The notes below the pieces were generated by a model, which saw only the letters and a program-made list of their open reading frames with translations, ran no database searches and was not told the origin of the DNA. Positions 26,813 to 35,832 of a stretch of 64,000 bases of DNA are shown here, piece by piece. Each line of letters starts with the position of its first letter. The stretch's first letter is position 1. The DNA is from Variovorax sp. J22G73 (GTDB lineage: Bacteria > Pseudomonadota > Gammaproteobacteria > Burkholderiales > Burkholderiaceae_C). Where the stretch lies: assembly GCF_030317035.1 (NCBI RefSeq), contig NZ_JASZYK010000020.1, positions 1 to 64,000 of the forward strand, written 5' to 3'. A program made the position numbers and the translations under genes.

Positions 26813-27384
26813 TGAAATTTCTCCCTGGGCGGCGTACACACAAAGCGTGTCGTATTCGATTCGAATTCTGTGGCGATTCGATTTCTCGATCCGATTAAAA
26901 ATGGGTAATTTAGACGGACGGCATTCGGACGGATCGCGCTAACAACATTCCAAAGACAACGAATCTTCGTGTTTGATTGACACGGAACATTTCCTCGAAC
27001 CAGCTCTTTCCCATTCGAAGCGATGACCGCGACAGGAGCTAGCAAGTCACAGGGTCTGCATACGAATAATGCAGCTCCAAAACCAATGAAGAATAGAAAT
27101 CGGCTTGTCCGACTTCACAACTTAACGTTGCCCCGCATTCAACACGTCGGGCGGATTGTGGTTTGATGCCATGAACTTTGCACCTTACTTTTTCTTGCTT
27201 CCTAAAGAGCGTTGCGCGCACGATCCATCAGCGCCGCCGCAGTGCGACCTACGCGCAGGCGACCATCGATATCCGTGTCGATGCAGAGCTACAGCAGGCG
27301 TTGCCGAATTGATGTCGGATGAGCAACAGCAACGGCGCCCAGTGGGCGCTGCGCACGCGAGGTAGCAGACTCCGCGGCGCGATG
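26813..27384. other. Autotransporter upstream region
   Basis: About 570 bases without a gene. It should contain the autotransporter promoter. The octamer cgattcga occurs at 26857-26864 and again at 26874-26881, about 30-60 bases before the ribosome site, and could be paired regulator sites; this is only a pattern. The stretch is more AT-rich than its surroundings. Confidence 0.4.
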
Positions 27385-27644
27385 TCAGTCCAATGTGGCA
27401 GACAACCTCCGCGTGAACTTGGCGACGGTTTCATGCAGTTGCTGTTCGCACCGCAGCGCGTCGTCTCTGCTGAGGAATTCAGCCCACTCATAAGGCGACC
27501 CATCGAGCGGCTCTCGTCCACGACCAGCTGCGGTGCGACGCTGGTCGATTGAATCAGCTCGAAAGTAAAATCACCGTCCCTGCCGAAGTCCTCTATGACG
27601 CGCCTAGGAATGGCAACTTCGACCCGGTAGATTGCTTGGATCAC
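27385..27644 (-). pseudogene. Small gene of unknown family broken by one frameshift
   Basis: The frame from ATG 27644 reads MIQAIYRVEVAIPRRVIEDF and VAPQLVVDESRS, then loses protein character near 27500. The overlapping frame takes over exactly there with SPYEWAEFLSRDDALRCEQQ and LHETVAKFTRRLSATLD up to a stop at 27385. Joined, they give a protein of about 85 residues with strand-rich front and helical back. One indel separates them, so this is a recent pseudogene or a sequencing error. Family unknown. Confidence 0.6.
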
Positions 27645-27734
27645 GTGACTTGCTTTCGCGCCGCGAAGGCGACCTGCTCCTGTCGCTACTGCGTTCTACA
27701 GACTGACCTGCTGCAACGGGCAACAACCGGTTCC

Positions 27735-28460
27735 TCACGACTCGATGCTCACAGGCGCCTGAAAGCTATAGCCCTCGCCGCGCACTGCGACTACAGGCAG
27801 CTTTTGTCCGCAAGCCTGTTCGGCCTTGCGACGCAGCCGCGACACGGTGACATCGAGATTGCGTTCGTAGGCTTCCAGCCCAGGCCGTCCCATCGCCATG
27901 AGCAAGGTGGTTCGACCAACAACCTCACGTGGGCGTTGCACCAGGCAAAAAACGAGCCGCGCCTCTGAACTCGACAGTTGCACGGAGGCGCCTTCAGGTG
28001 CATGAAGCATCCACTGCGTGCTCTGATAGCGCCAGGCTGCCTGGCCACCTGCGCTCGACGGAGCCTCGATCGACGCCGTGGCGACTGGCGTCTCATGGCT
28101 TCGCTGCATGAGGTTGTTCAGCACCATCTCCAACTCACGCAAGTTGACTGGCTTGACCAGGTAGTAGTCCGCGCCCAGGCTCAGGCCTCTCAAGCGATCG
28201 TTGGCAATGCCTCGGGCCGTCAACATCACAATGCGCATCGCGCTTCGCGCGCGCAGGCGGGCCAATACGGCGAAGCCGTCTTCGCCCGGCAGGTTGACAT
28301 CGCACACAACTGCATCAAAGTCGTGGCGTGCCAGTTGGGCGTCCACTTCCTCCGCGCTGGCAACACCACGCGCAAGCATGCCGACACCGTTCAGGTAGCG
28401 CAAGACCGTGTCGCGCAAGTCCTCGTCATCCTCAACAACAAGCACGCGATTCATCGGCAT
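27735..28460 (-). CDS. OmpR-family response regulator
   Basis: 241 residues. The receiver domain (about 5-115) has the acidic pair in VVEDDEDL, the phospho-acceptor Asp54 in VVCDVNLPGEDG, the Thr in VMLTARG and the Lys in LVKPVN. The C-terminal winged helix (about 140-235) contains LSSSEARLVFCLVQRPREVV and ERNLDVTVSRLRRKAEQ, followed by VRGEGYSF, typical of OmpR/PhoB DNA-binding domains. The start overlaps the end of the kinase gene by 10 bases, so the two are co-translated. Its target is unknown; the nearest same-strand gene is the giant autotransporter. Confidence 0.92.
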   Translation of the reverse strand: MPMNRVLVVEDDEDLRDTVLRYLNGVGMLARGVASAEEVDAQLARHDFDAVVCDVNLPGEDGFAVLARLRARSAMRIVMLTARGIANDRLRGLSLGADYYLVKPVNLRELEMVLNNLMQRSHETPVATASIEAPSSAGGQAAWRYQSTQWMLHAPEGASVQLSSSEARLVFCLVQRPREVVGRTTLLMAMGRPGLEAYERNLDVTVSRLRRKAEQACGQKLPVVAVRGEGYSFQAPVSIES

Positions 28461-30625
28461 AGGCCCTGTCCCTTCAACACGGACGCGGCCAGCACAGGGT
28501 CAGAGTTGCCGCCGCCTTTTGCGCAACCTGCACGAGGCAGCGTCATTGTCACGATGGCCCCGCCCTCACGCCGATTCGCCGCCACGACGTTGCCGCCATG
28601 AAGCCCGGCAATGCGCTGCACCATGTGCAGACCCAATCCGATGCCGGGCACGCGTCGCACACCTTCCGCGCGATAGAAGCGGTCGAATACGTGGGGCAGG
28701 TCCTGCGGCCTGAAGCCAAGTCCCGTGTCCAGGACCTGGATGTCCACGCGCGTCCCCACATCCGCAAGGCGCGTACGAACCTCCACGCGCGAGGTGGCCG
28801 GGGCGTACTTGAGGGCGTTCGTCAGGAGATTGTCCAACGCAATATGCAAGAGCGTCTCATCCGCCAGCACCACGACGTCCAGCGCCTCAAGCTTCAAGTC
28901 GATCCGGTCATGGGCGTTGCCCTCGTTGTGCTCATCCACTTTCTCGTGGAGCAATTCCGCTAACCGGATCGGATGGCGACTCATTGCCTCGCTGGACGCC
29001 TCCAACCACTGGTCCGCGAGCAGGGTGTCCATCAGGTCACTCATGCGCAACACCGTGCGAGCGATCTTCTCCGCCTCCCGCTTGACGTCTTCGCGCGCAA
29101 GGCCGAGGCGCTCCTCCGAAAGAATCTGTGCTGCACCGCCGATGGTGCCAAGCGGTGTGCGGAACTCGTGGGACACCATCGCCAGCATTGCCCGCTGCTC
29201 GCGCATTGCCATGGCCAATTGGTTGTGCGTCTGGTGGTGCTGGTCAATTTCCTGGCGCAGGTCTTCGGTGCGTTCGTTCACCCGCTGCTCCAGTCGTTCT
29301 CCATGCCGTAGGGACAGCGCGAGCGCGCGTCGCTCGCGGTGCCGCACGCGCCAACCCAGGGCAAAGAAGAAGGCCAGGATGTGAATGATGGCGCCGATGG
29401 CGTAGCTGTACTGCGTCGCTGTCGTATAGGGCAACCATTGCAGGTTCTTCGCGAAGTGCTGCACGCCGATCGCGAGATACACGGAATATCCCACCAGGCT
29501 CGGCCAAGCCTCGACTTTGCGACGCACCAGCACCGCGCACAGCGATACGACGCACACAGAGAAAGCAACCCAGAGCAAGTTCAGCGGCAACCCAATGTAC
29601 CTATACCCCCCTGCAGCTGCTGCGACGCACGCAACCCCGCACACCACGGTCAGCGCCTTGAAAACAAGGTCCATGCGCGGAAACTGGCGCCCCATATCGA
29701 GCATGCTGCGAGCGAAGGCAAAGGCTGCAGCGGTGTGCAGGCAGACGGAAAAGCTATGCAATCGCACCGCCACGACCGGACTCTCGAGCAGACCCAGAGC
29801 AATCGGCAGATTCTCCGCGGCAGCGAACAGCAGACCAAGTGTCGAGAGATAGCCGGCGTAGGCGATGAACCGGCGATCCGGCACGGCAATGCCCATCAGC
29901 AAGCTCACCGATGCCAGCAGCAGCACCATGCCGATGACCGCTGCGCTTCCGAAGGTGATTTTCTGCTGCGCGCCCGCCAGTTCGCGCAACGACGACACGC
30001 CACCGATGAGGCTCAACGCGCGGTCTCCGGCCAAGCGGATCCATACCCAGCGGGGCTGATCGTCGCGAAGCTCCGGCAGGCGCACGGCAGGTAAGGTGCC
30101 AGGCCACTCGCGTGAGAGATTCGGTCGCAGACCGCCGAGTTCGCGATGGATCAAGCCGGCTTCTCCAGGGCTGCCTGTAGCAGGCAGCCACACATCCATG
30201 GCGTCCACGTAGGGAGAACTCAACCTAAGCCACCAGCCGCCTTCGATCGGATGGGCGATTTCTTCCTGAGACGTCTGGATCTGAAACCGAACCCACCAAG
30301 CCCCGCGGGAAAATCCGCCGTTGAAGCCACCTCGAACTGGCTGGAAAAGCCTGGCTTGCGCTGACGCTGCAACCTCCTGCTGAGTGAGTTTGCCCGAAGC
30401 GTCGTGGTAGACCTCAAGATGACTGTCGAAGGCGCGTTCTGCGGCCGGTGACCTTGAATCGAGGTGAAGCACGGAGGCTTGCGACTCACTGTTGGTGCCA
30501 ATCAACAATAGCAGCATCACGGCGAAGCCACTCACCGCGCGCATCAGACGCGAGCAGCTCGACAACACACCTCTGTGCCGATTGAACATGTCACTGCAGC
30601 GCGGATGCGCCGTGAGTTCGGTCAC
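28451..30625 (-). CDS. Sensor histidine kinase with 7TMR-DISM sensor
   Basis: 724 residues. After a signal-like hydrophobic segment (about 33-50) comes a periplasmic 7TMR-DISMED2-type beta domain (about 55-210; VRFQIQTSQEEIAHPIEGGW), then seven transmembrane segments (about 230-430), a coiled linker, HisKA with AMVSHEFRTPLG (His486), and HATPase_c with NLLTNALKY, DTGLGFRP and GIGLGLHMV. DISM kinases are thought to sense carbohydrate-like ligands outside the inner membrane. Partner is the overlapping response regulator. An alternative start at 30589 would remove 12 residues. Confidence 0.92.
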   Translation of the reverse strand: MTELTAHPRCSDMFNRHRGVLSSCSRLMRAVSGFAVMLLLLIGTNSESQASVLHLDSRSPAAERAFDSHLEVYHDASGKLTQQEVAASAQARLFQPVRGGFNGGFSRGAWWVRFQIQTSQEEIAHPIEGGWWLRLSSPYVDAMDVWLPATGSPGEAGLIHRELGGLRPNLSREWPGTLPAVRLPELRDDQPRWVWIRLAGDRALSLIGGVSSLRELAGAQQKITFGSAAVIGMVLLLASVSLLMGIAVPDRRFIAYAGYLSTLGLLFAAAENLPIALGLLESPVVAVRLHSFSVCLHTAAAFAFARSMLDMGRQFPRMDLVFKALTVVCGVACVAAAAGGYRYIGLPLNLLWVAFSVCVVSLCAVLVRRKVEAWPSLVGYSVYLAIGVQHFAKNLQWLPYTTATQYSYAIGAIIHILAFFFALGWRVRHRERRALALSLRHGERLEQRVNERTEDLRQEIDQHHQTHNQLAMAMREQRAMLAMVSHEFRTPLGTIGGAAQILSEERLGLAREDVKREAEKIARTVLRMSDLMDTLLADQWLEASSEAMSRHPIRLAELLHEKVDEHNEGNAHDRIDLKLEALDVVVLADETLLHIALDNLLTNALKYAPATSRVEVRTRLADVGTRVDIQVLDTGLGFRPQDLPHVFDRFYRAEGVRRVPGIGLGLHMVQRIAGLHGGNVVAANRREGGAIVTMTLPRAGCAKGGGNSDPVLAASVLKGQGLCR

Positions 30626-31084
30626 GTCGGCCGCAGCTCCGCGTCACAAGCTTCCATCTTGAAATTGGCTCCCTTGCTTTTGTCCCGGCAGTCACATTTC
30701 TCGGCCATACGCTCGAATTCGGTCGCGCGATTGGCCGGAGCGCGACCACGGCATCCCGGGTGGCATTGACGCGAATTCTCCAGCGATTGCTTTGCGGACG
30801 CACCTTGCAAATTCTTGCATCGGCGCAGTAGAAGACTTTAGGCTTAAAGCTCCTTTCGATGGCCATTGCAGTTTGGCGAAGCGTGCCGACCTCGAATTCG
30901 TGTAGCTGCACTTCATCTCGAGGCTGTGCGTGGGTGCGGCATGCAGACCGTGCATGGCACGCACCCCACTGCAGATCGTCGAAAAAAAGTGGTGAGTCGA
31001 TAGATTCTGAGGAGCTGGAGCTAAAGGCTAGAGGTACGCCGCCGTGTTCGAGGTACAGGATGCCCACCTTGATCCTTGTTTTCC
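30626..31084. other. Intergenic, nothing recognised
   Basis: Open frames exist on the minus strand (30591-31067) but composition is not protein-like and no motif is recognised. It separates the minus-strand kinase from a plus-strand pseudogene and should contain the kinase operon promoter. Confidence 0.4.
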
Positions 31085-31786
31085 GGAAGTCCCCTCGTTA
31101 CAGGCGAACCCGGCATCCGTTTCTATGCGGGTGCAACGTTGGTCACCGCGGACCGGCTCCCGATCGAGACCGTATGCGTGATCGATAGCGAGCCGCGCGC
31201 CTTGTCGGCGTCTGAACGCAGGGCGCCGCAGTCGCTCGCCCGGCAGGTCGTCGCGCAGCGCGAGCTGCGCCGGGCCATGGCTGGCTTGGAGCTCGAGAGC
31301 GTGACCTATCCGCTGAGCACACTGTGGGGCCGGCGCAGTCTGGACCGGCGACTGTATGCAGCCTGGGATCTTCATGCCCGCGAGCGCTCACCGCTGAGTC
31401 TGCTGATGATCGACCTGGACCATTTCAAGCTCGTCAACGACGCCCACATTCATCCTGCCGGCGATCGGGTGCCGGTGCATGCCGCGGCCATCATTCGCGA
31501 CCAGATCGGCCACGACGGCCCGCCGCCCGTTTCGGGGGCGAGGAATTCTGCATCGTGCTGCCAGGCATGGATGCCGGGATGGCGCAGCGACGCGCCGAGC
31601 AACTGCGTCGCGCGCTCGAGTAGGCGTCCTGGCCTGATATCGAAGTGACTGCCGGTATCGTCGCGACCTCTGCAGCAGACGAAGATGGTTCTCCCAACGT
31701 GATGCCCACGCGCGCAGACCGCGCACCCTACGTTGCCAAGCGAGACGGCTGCAACCGCGTGCGCCGCTTCGATGGATGGTCGTGAT
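31085..31786 (+). pseudogene. GAF-GGDEF diguanylate cyclase, truncated and frameshifted
   Basis: It begins inside a GAF domain (PLVTGEPGIRFYAGATLVTA, then VCVIDSEPRALSA and LARQVVAQRELRRAM), followed by a GGDEF domain: LMIDLDHFKLVNDAHIHPAG. A shift near 31510 moves the active-site segment RFGGEEFCIVLPGMDAG to another frame, and the end ADRAPYVAKRDGCNRVRRF lies in yet another frame context. The front of the GAF domain and any upstream sensor are missing. The original enzyme would make cyclic di-GMP; this copy cannot. Confidence 0.8.
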
Positions 31787-32336
31787 CGCAATCGCTGCTC
31801 GCGCTCGCGGAACTGAGGCAGACACAAGCGCTCCTGAGCATGCGACCTCGTGGGTCTGCGGTGTGGGACATTGAGACGCGCCAAAGCCGACCGACCTGGT
31901 GCGAGATTGCATCGCACATCACGAGCCTCGCACTTATTTTTTGCGAACACCGGGCGCGATGCTTGCCGCGTACTTAGGCAGGCCCTAGCAGCCGCCCTCC
32001 GATGAACAACAGGCTGCGGTTCTCAAGTGAATGGCTTCATCGGCCAGAGCGGTCTCGTAGACCACGCTGTCAATGAAGGAATTCGATGCAGATTGATGTT
32101 TCTGAGCACTGCGTACTGGCTGCTGAGGACGTCGGCCGGGAGCCGTGCATCGCTCCTTGAGAGTCCCCAATGAGATACACCGTTTGGCCGATCTCTGGAG
32201 GACTCACCAGGGAGGCGACGGCGACCTCGAGCAGCGGCTCGCGCAGCCCTGAGATTCCGCGCGGCGCGTGTGAGTCAAAATCAGCCAAGCCTGACGTCTA
32301 ACGCTCCAGGCACATTTCCGTCAATGCGGGCGCTCA
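31787..32336. other. Intergenic with possible debris
   Basis: Nothing firm. A minus-strand frame at 32070-32288 contains LREPLLEVAVASLVSPPEIG, which looks protein-like but has no recognisable family and no start. Confidence 0.35.
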
Positions 32337-32801
32337 ATGAAATCCTATCAACGCGAACTTTTTGCCGACTATTTCCAGCTCTATCTACAGGACGAGGCTG
32401 CGGAGGCAAACTTGGGGGAGGCCTGGGATGAGGCAGCAACGCAGCGCATGTTTGCAGTCACAACCGGGATGATCGGCATCGGCACCGCGCGCAACATGGA
32501 AGTCCCTGTCACGCTTGAGTTCCATGATGCAGAGCCTCTGCAGAATCTCCCAGACTTCGATCACGTCGTTGAAGGGGCGTTGGTCGTCACCACCGGCTCT
32601 CTGGTGCTCGCCGGCTGCACCGACTATTTTCCTGATGCCGAGCGCTTTGCGTTGGAGCCCGGCACCTACAGAGTCAGGCTGTCATGTTCGGGTCTGAATA
32701 CGCTGTCGGCAGAAGGGCTTGAGGGCAATGATCATTACCTTGTTCAGCTCTGGCTGGGTTCCCCGCTTGAGCCAACTGTGCTGAAACAGCGCTTGGTTTG
32801 A
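32337..32801 (+). CDS. Conserved hypothetical protein
   Basis: 154 residues with strong coding character from ATG 32337. It is a soluble beta-rich protein; the motifs FADYFQLYLQDEAAE near the start, VVTTGSLVLAGCTDYFP in the middle, and GTYRVRLSCSGLNTLS followed by GNDHYLVQLW near the end belong to a conserved hypothetical family. The layout recalls ComJ-like nuclease-inhibitor or immunity proteins (inference, weak). No nuclease partner is intact next door; the stretch downstream to 33369 contains only fragments. Confidence 0.75.
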   Translation: MKSYQRELFADYFQLYLQDEAAEANLGEAWDEAATQRMFAVTTGMIGIGTARNMEVPVTLEFHDAEPLQNLPDFDHVVEGALVVTTGSLVLAGCTDYFPDAERFALEPGTYRVRLSCSGLNTLSAEGLEGNDHYLVQLWLGSPLEPTVLKQRLV

Positions 32802-33369
32802 CCGCGATGCCGAGATTTACACCGAGACCGCGGTGTTCCTGTCGAAGAAGACCTACCCATCTCGGCGGGATATTCAGGATGAGTTCTTCGATTCTCTTTG
32901 CCAAACAAGACGCATTGTCCTCACAAGATGCGTGAGCGGCCTGGTCAATCCCTTTGGCTTTACCGCAAGCGTTTCGCTACCAGCCCGGCGGCGATCCGAG
33001 CGATGGGGCCGGCGCGGTGGAGCATCGCTTGTCGCGCATGGCAGGCAACGGCGGCTTGAACTGCTGGGCTTCATCGCCGTACTGCAGGACGCCATCGCGC
33101 CGTTCAGGCCACCTTCGGTGCCGCGACTCATGCACATCGACCGCGCGCTGTCGCAGAAGGCACCTATCGCGAGTGCGCTGTCTTCGAGACGCCTCGTGCG
33201 TGGCTTGATTCGAAGTACCGGTCTTCACCGTTCGAGCATTCCGTCGACGGATTTTCAGGATGGTGTAACCCGGGGGGACAGGCTCGCGAACTACTTCCGA
33301 CGCGTCAAGTGCTCGCATGCGCAGATCCATCAACGGTCATGTGATTAGAAATCTGCCTCCGTCGTGCCC
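32802..33369. other. Intergenic with a probable gene fragment
   Basis: A plus-strand frame continues right after the preceding stop with EIYTETAVFLSKKTYPSRRD and DEFFDSLCQTRRIVL, which looks like a real protein piece, then degrades. It may be the remnant of a gene once following the 154-residue gene. Nothing else is supported. Confidence 0.35.
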
Positions 33370-34452
33370 ATGGAACAACCGATGAAAAACAAACACAAAA
33401 ACAATTCACTGGCGGAGCTGCCGATCAGCGTTCGTCTTGCAGCGATCATCATCTTGGTCCTGACTGCTTTTTGCGCCTTCGCCTATACGGCCGGTTGGTT
33501 GACGCCTGCGCGCCTGACACCAACAAGGATGGTTGACTCGCTCGCGCCGGCCGGCGGACCCATCAAGGGATATCGGCGCAACCATGCCAAAGGCATCTGT
33601 TTCGCCGGAAGTTTTGAAGCCAATGGCGAGGCCGTTGCCATTTCCCGGGCCCCCATGTTCAAGGTCGGCACCTATCCTGTCACCGGACGCTTCAATCTGG
33701 CCGGCCCGATTCCGTCCATGGCGGATGGCACCGGCCGTGTGCGTGGCCTGAGCCTGCGGATACGAGCGGCGGATGGCCAGGAGTGGCGCACTGCAATGAT
33801 CAACGCACCGCTTTTTCCGGTCGCCACGCCCAGCGATTTCTATGCGCTTCAGCGGGCCAACGCGAACAAACAGGATCCTTCTGCGGCCAAGCAATTCGCG
33901 GCCAGTCATCCGGCGTTGCGCGCATTCGGGGCATGGGCAAGTACGGCTCCTTATGCCGAATCCTACGCACAAGATCGCTTCAACAGCCTCAACAGCTTCG
34001 TGTACACGAATGCGCAGGGTCGTACTCAGGCTGTTCGCTGGTCGTTCATTCCCACTGCTGCCGTGGTGCCGGTGCCCCCGGAAGAATTGAAGAAGCGTGA
34101 CGCTGACTTCCTCTTCAAGGAAATTACTGAAAGGACCGCTGCCGCACCCCAAAAATGGAAGCTGGTCCTGACCCTTTCCAATCCAGGCGATCCCACCGCT
34201 GATCCGACTCAGGTTTGGCCTGAAGATCGTCGTCAAATAGATGCGGGCATGCTGGTGGTCACAACGATTGTTCCCGAGGCCGACGGAGCATGTCGCGACA
34301 TCAATTTCGACCCTACGGTGTTACCTGAGGGAATTCACACCTCCGACGATCCGTTCCCGGCAGCGCGATCGGCTGCGTATGCAGTGTCCTATGACCGCCG
34401 CACTGCTGAGTCGGAACACTATCCGCGTACCCAGACCGGAGGCAAGCCATGA
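33370..34452 (+). CDS. Membrane-anchored catalase-like (SrpA-type) peroxidase
   Basis: About 360 residues. An N-terminal transmembrane anchor (LAAIIILVLTAFCAFAYTAG) places the enzyme in the periplasm. The body is a small catalase-fold protein: the distal heme region GYRRNHAKGICFAGSF near residues 67-82 holds the catalytic His, followed by FNLAGPIPSMADGTGRVRGL, and the proximal region near the C-terminus has SAAYAVSYDRR with candidate heme Tyr ligands. It is shorter than classical catalases and usually acts as a peroxidase. Its stop overlaps the cytochrome b561 start in ATGA, so electrons for peroxide reduction may come from that protein. GTG 33364 is another possible start. Confidence 0.88.
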   Translation: MEQPMKNKHKNNSLAELPISVRLAAIIILVLTAFCAFAYTAGWLTPARLTPTRMVDSLAPAGGPIKGYRRNHAKGICFAGSFEANGEAVAISRAPMFKVGTYPVTGRFNLAGPIPSMADGTGRVRGLSLRIRAADGQEWRTAMINAPLFPVATPSDFYALQRANANKQDPSAAKQFAASHPALRAFGAWASTAPYAESYAQDRFNSLNSFVYTNAQGRTQAVRWSFIPTAAVVPVPPEELKKRDADFLFKEITERTAAAPQKWKLVLTLSNPGDPTADPTQVWPEDRRQIDAGMLVVTTIVPEADGACRDINFDPTVLPEGIHTSDDPFPAARSAAYAVSYDRRTAESEHYPRTQTGGKP

Positions 34453-34997
34453 GCCGTTCCAGCATGAAATTTTCCATTTTGCAGCGTGTGCTCCACTGGG
34501 CCATGGCGGTTGGCATCCTAGCGATGCTGTTCATCGGTGTGGGCATGATGTCCACAGTCGATAGCGCTTATCTGGTACTTGTGAGCATCCACAAGCCGCT
34601 GGGCGTTGTGATCCTTGCGCTGTCGCTGCTGCGTCTTGCCGTGCGCTGGCGCAGTGGGGCACCGCCGTTGCCGGCGAGCATGAGTGAGCCGATGAAGCTC
34701 GCGGCAAAGTTGTCGCACGTGGCGTTCTATGTGCTGATGATCGCGATGCCGCTGCTGGGTTGGTCCATGTTGTCCGCGGCGGACTATCCCGTTTTCCTGG
34801 CCGGGATTCGGCTACCCTCGATCGCTCCACCCAGCGCCGAGTTGCACAGCCTGCTGTGGGCCGCCCACAGGGCGCTTGCCTTCATTTTGTTCGCGTTGTT
34901 TTTGCTGCACCTCGCCGCCGCACTTCTTCATGCTTGGATTCGAAGGGATGGCGTGTTCGAGGCCATGACATTTGGCCGCGAGCGAATGCGCCGATAG
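34449..34997 (+). CDS. Cytochrome b561 family protein
   Basis: 182 residues with four transmembrane segments (about 12-30, 45-62, 88-108, 138-160). Conserved histidines for two b hemes are visible in LQRVLHWAMA, SIHKPLGV, KLSHVAFYVLM and LLWAAHRALAF/LLHLAAALLHA. These proteins carry electrons from the quinone pool. Overlap with the catalase-like gene (ATGA) indicates a two-gene operon in which b561 probably feeds the anchored peroxidase. Confidence 0.9.
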   Translation: MSRSSMKFSILQRVLHWAMAVGILAMLFIGVGMMSTVDSAYLVLVSIHKPLGVVILALSLLRLAVRWRSGAPPLPASMSEPMKLAAKLSHVAFYVLMIAMPLLGWSMLSAADYPVFLAGIRLPSIAPPSAELHSLLWAAHRALAFILFALFLLHLAAALLHAWIRRDGVFEAMTFGRERMRR

Positions 34998-35832
34998 TCA
35001 AGTGATCGGACGCGCAGCAAAAGCTTTTTTAGTTGACCTGGCGCCCTGCCAGCGCCCACGGCGGTCAGACGTGCGCGCTGCAGGCGAATGGCCAACCGCA
35101 TTGGGATACCAACCCAAGAACAATCTCGACGCGATCGCCATGACGCCCCGATGTCAGGCGCTCCTGTACCTGCATTTCCTCAAGGGGACCCGCAGCAGGC
35201 CCTTGTTCTGGAAACATTTCAACGTCAGCTTCTCCAGCTATGCGCTGGACCTCTGGTTTCAGGTGCGGAACGACACTGATCTTGCGTCAGTCCGACATCG
35301 AATCTACGTGGGTGAGACACGCGGCACGCGAGGTCGCCCCGCTGCATCGCGAAGCCGTGCCTTCCGACCACGACAAAATGCGACAGGCCGGAGTCGGCCA
35401 GGAACGAGTTGTTCCCTGCCTTCACGGCTATAACCGCTTCTTGGCTGATTGCCGTCCTTTCGATTTCAAGTACCGGCCAACGGCGCCCAGGACAAAGCAG
35501 GCATTTGGCGGCGCGAAGGCTGAGTCACCAAGTGGAGACCGACCGCAAACTACGCTCAAGCGCTACAACACCGAGAGCCTTGTCATCTTCTCCATTCCGT
35601 TTTATGAGAGCCTCGCCGCAGGCGTGCGCATCTGCTGGGTGATCCCCGGGGCGTCGCAGGGTCGAAGTCGAGAGGCTGAATGAACACCGCGGCCATCTCT
35701 AGCATCGACCAAATGGCCATCGCCAAAGCGCTGGTCTCCGACGGCTGGGATCGCCCATGCGCGACGTTCAGTAGACGCTGGAGCGGTGGCGCTATCACGT
35801 GCGCGAAGGAAGATCGATGCGCGCGACGTTAG
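34998..35832. other. Decayed or empty stretch
   Basis: About 830 bases. Several plus-strand frames stay open and include FWKHFNVSFSSYALDLWF (about 35210) and ERVVPCLHGYNRFLADCRPF (about 35400), but frames change and no family is recognised. Probably debris of one or more genes. Confidence 0.35.

Noticed and set aside
32833..33348. A 171-codon gene before the catalase-like gene
   Set aside because: Only the first 30-40 codons look like protein; the rest is compositionally random and no family is recognisable.
34998..35060. Terminator after the cytochrome b561 gene
   Set aside because: There is a short T-run after an aaaagcttttt word, but no stable GC stem, so it is not convincing.
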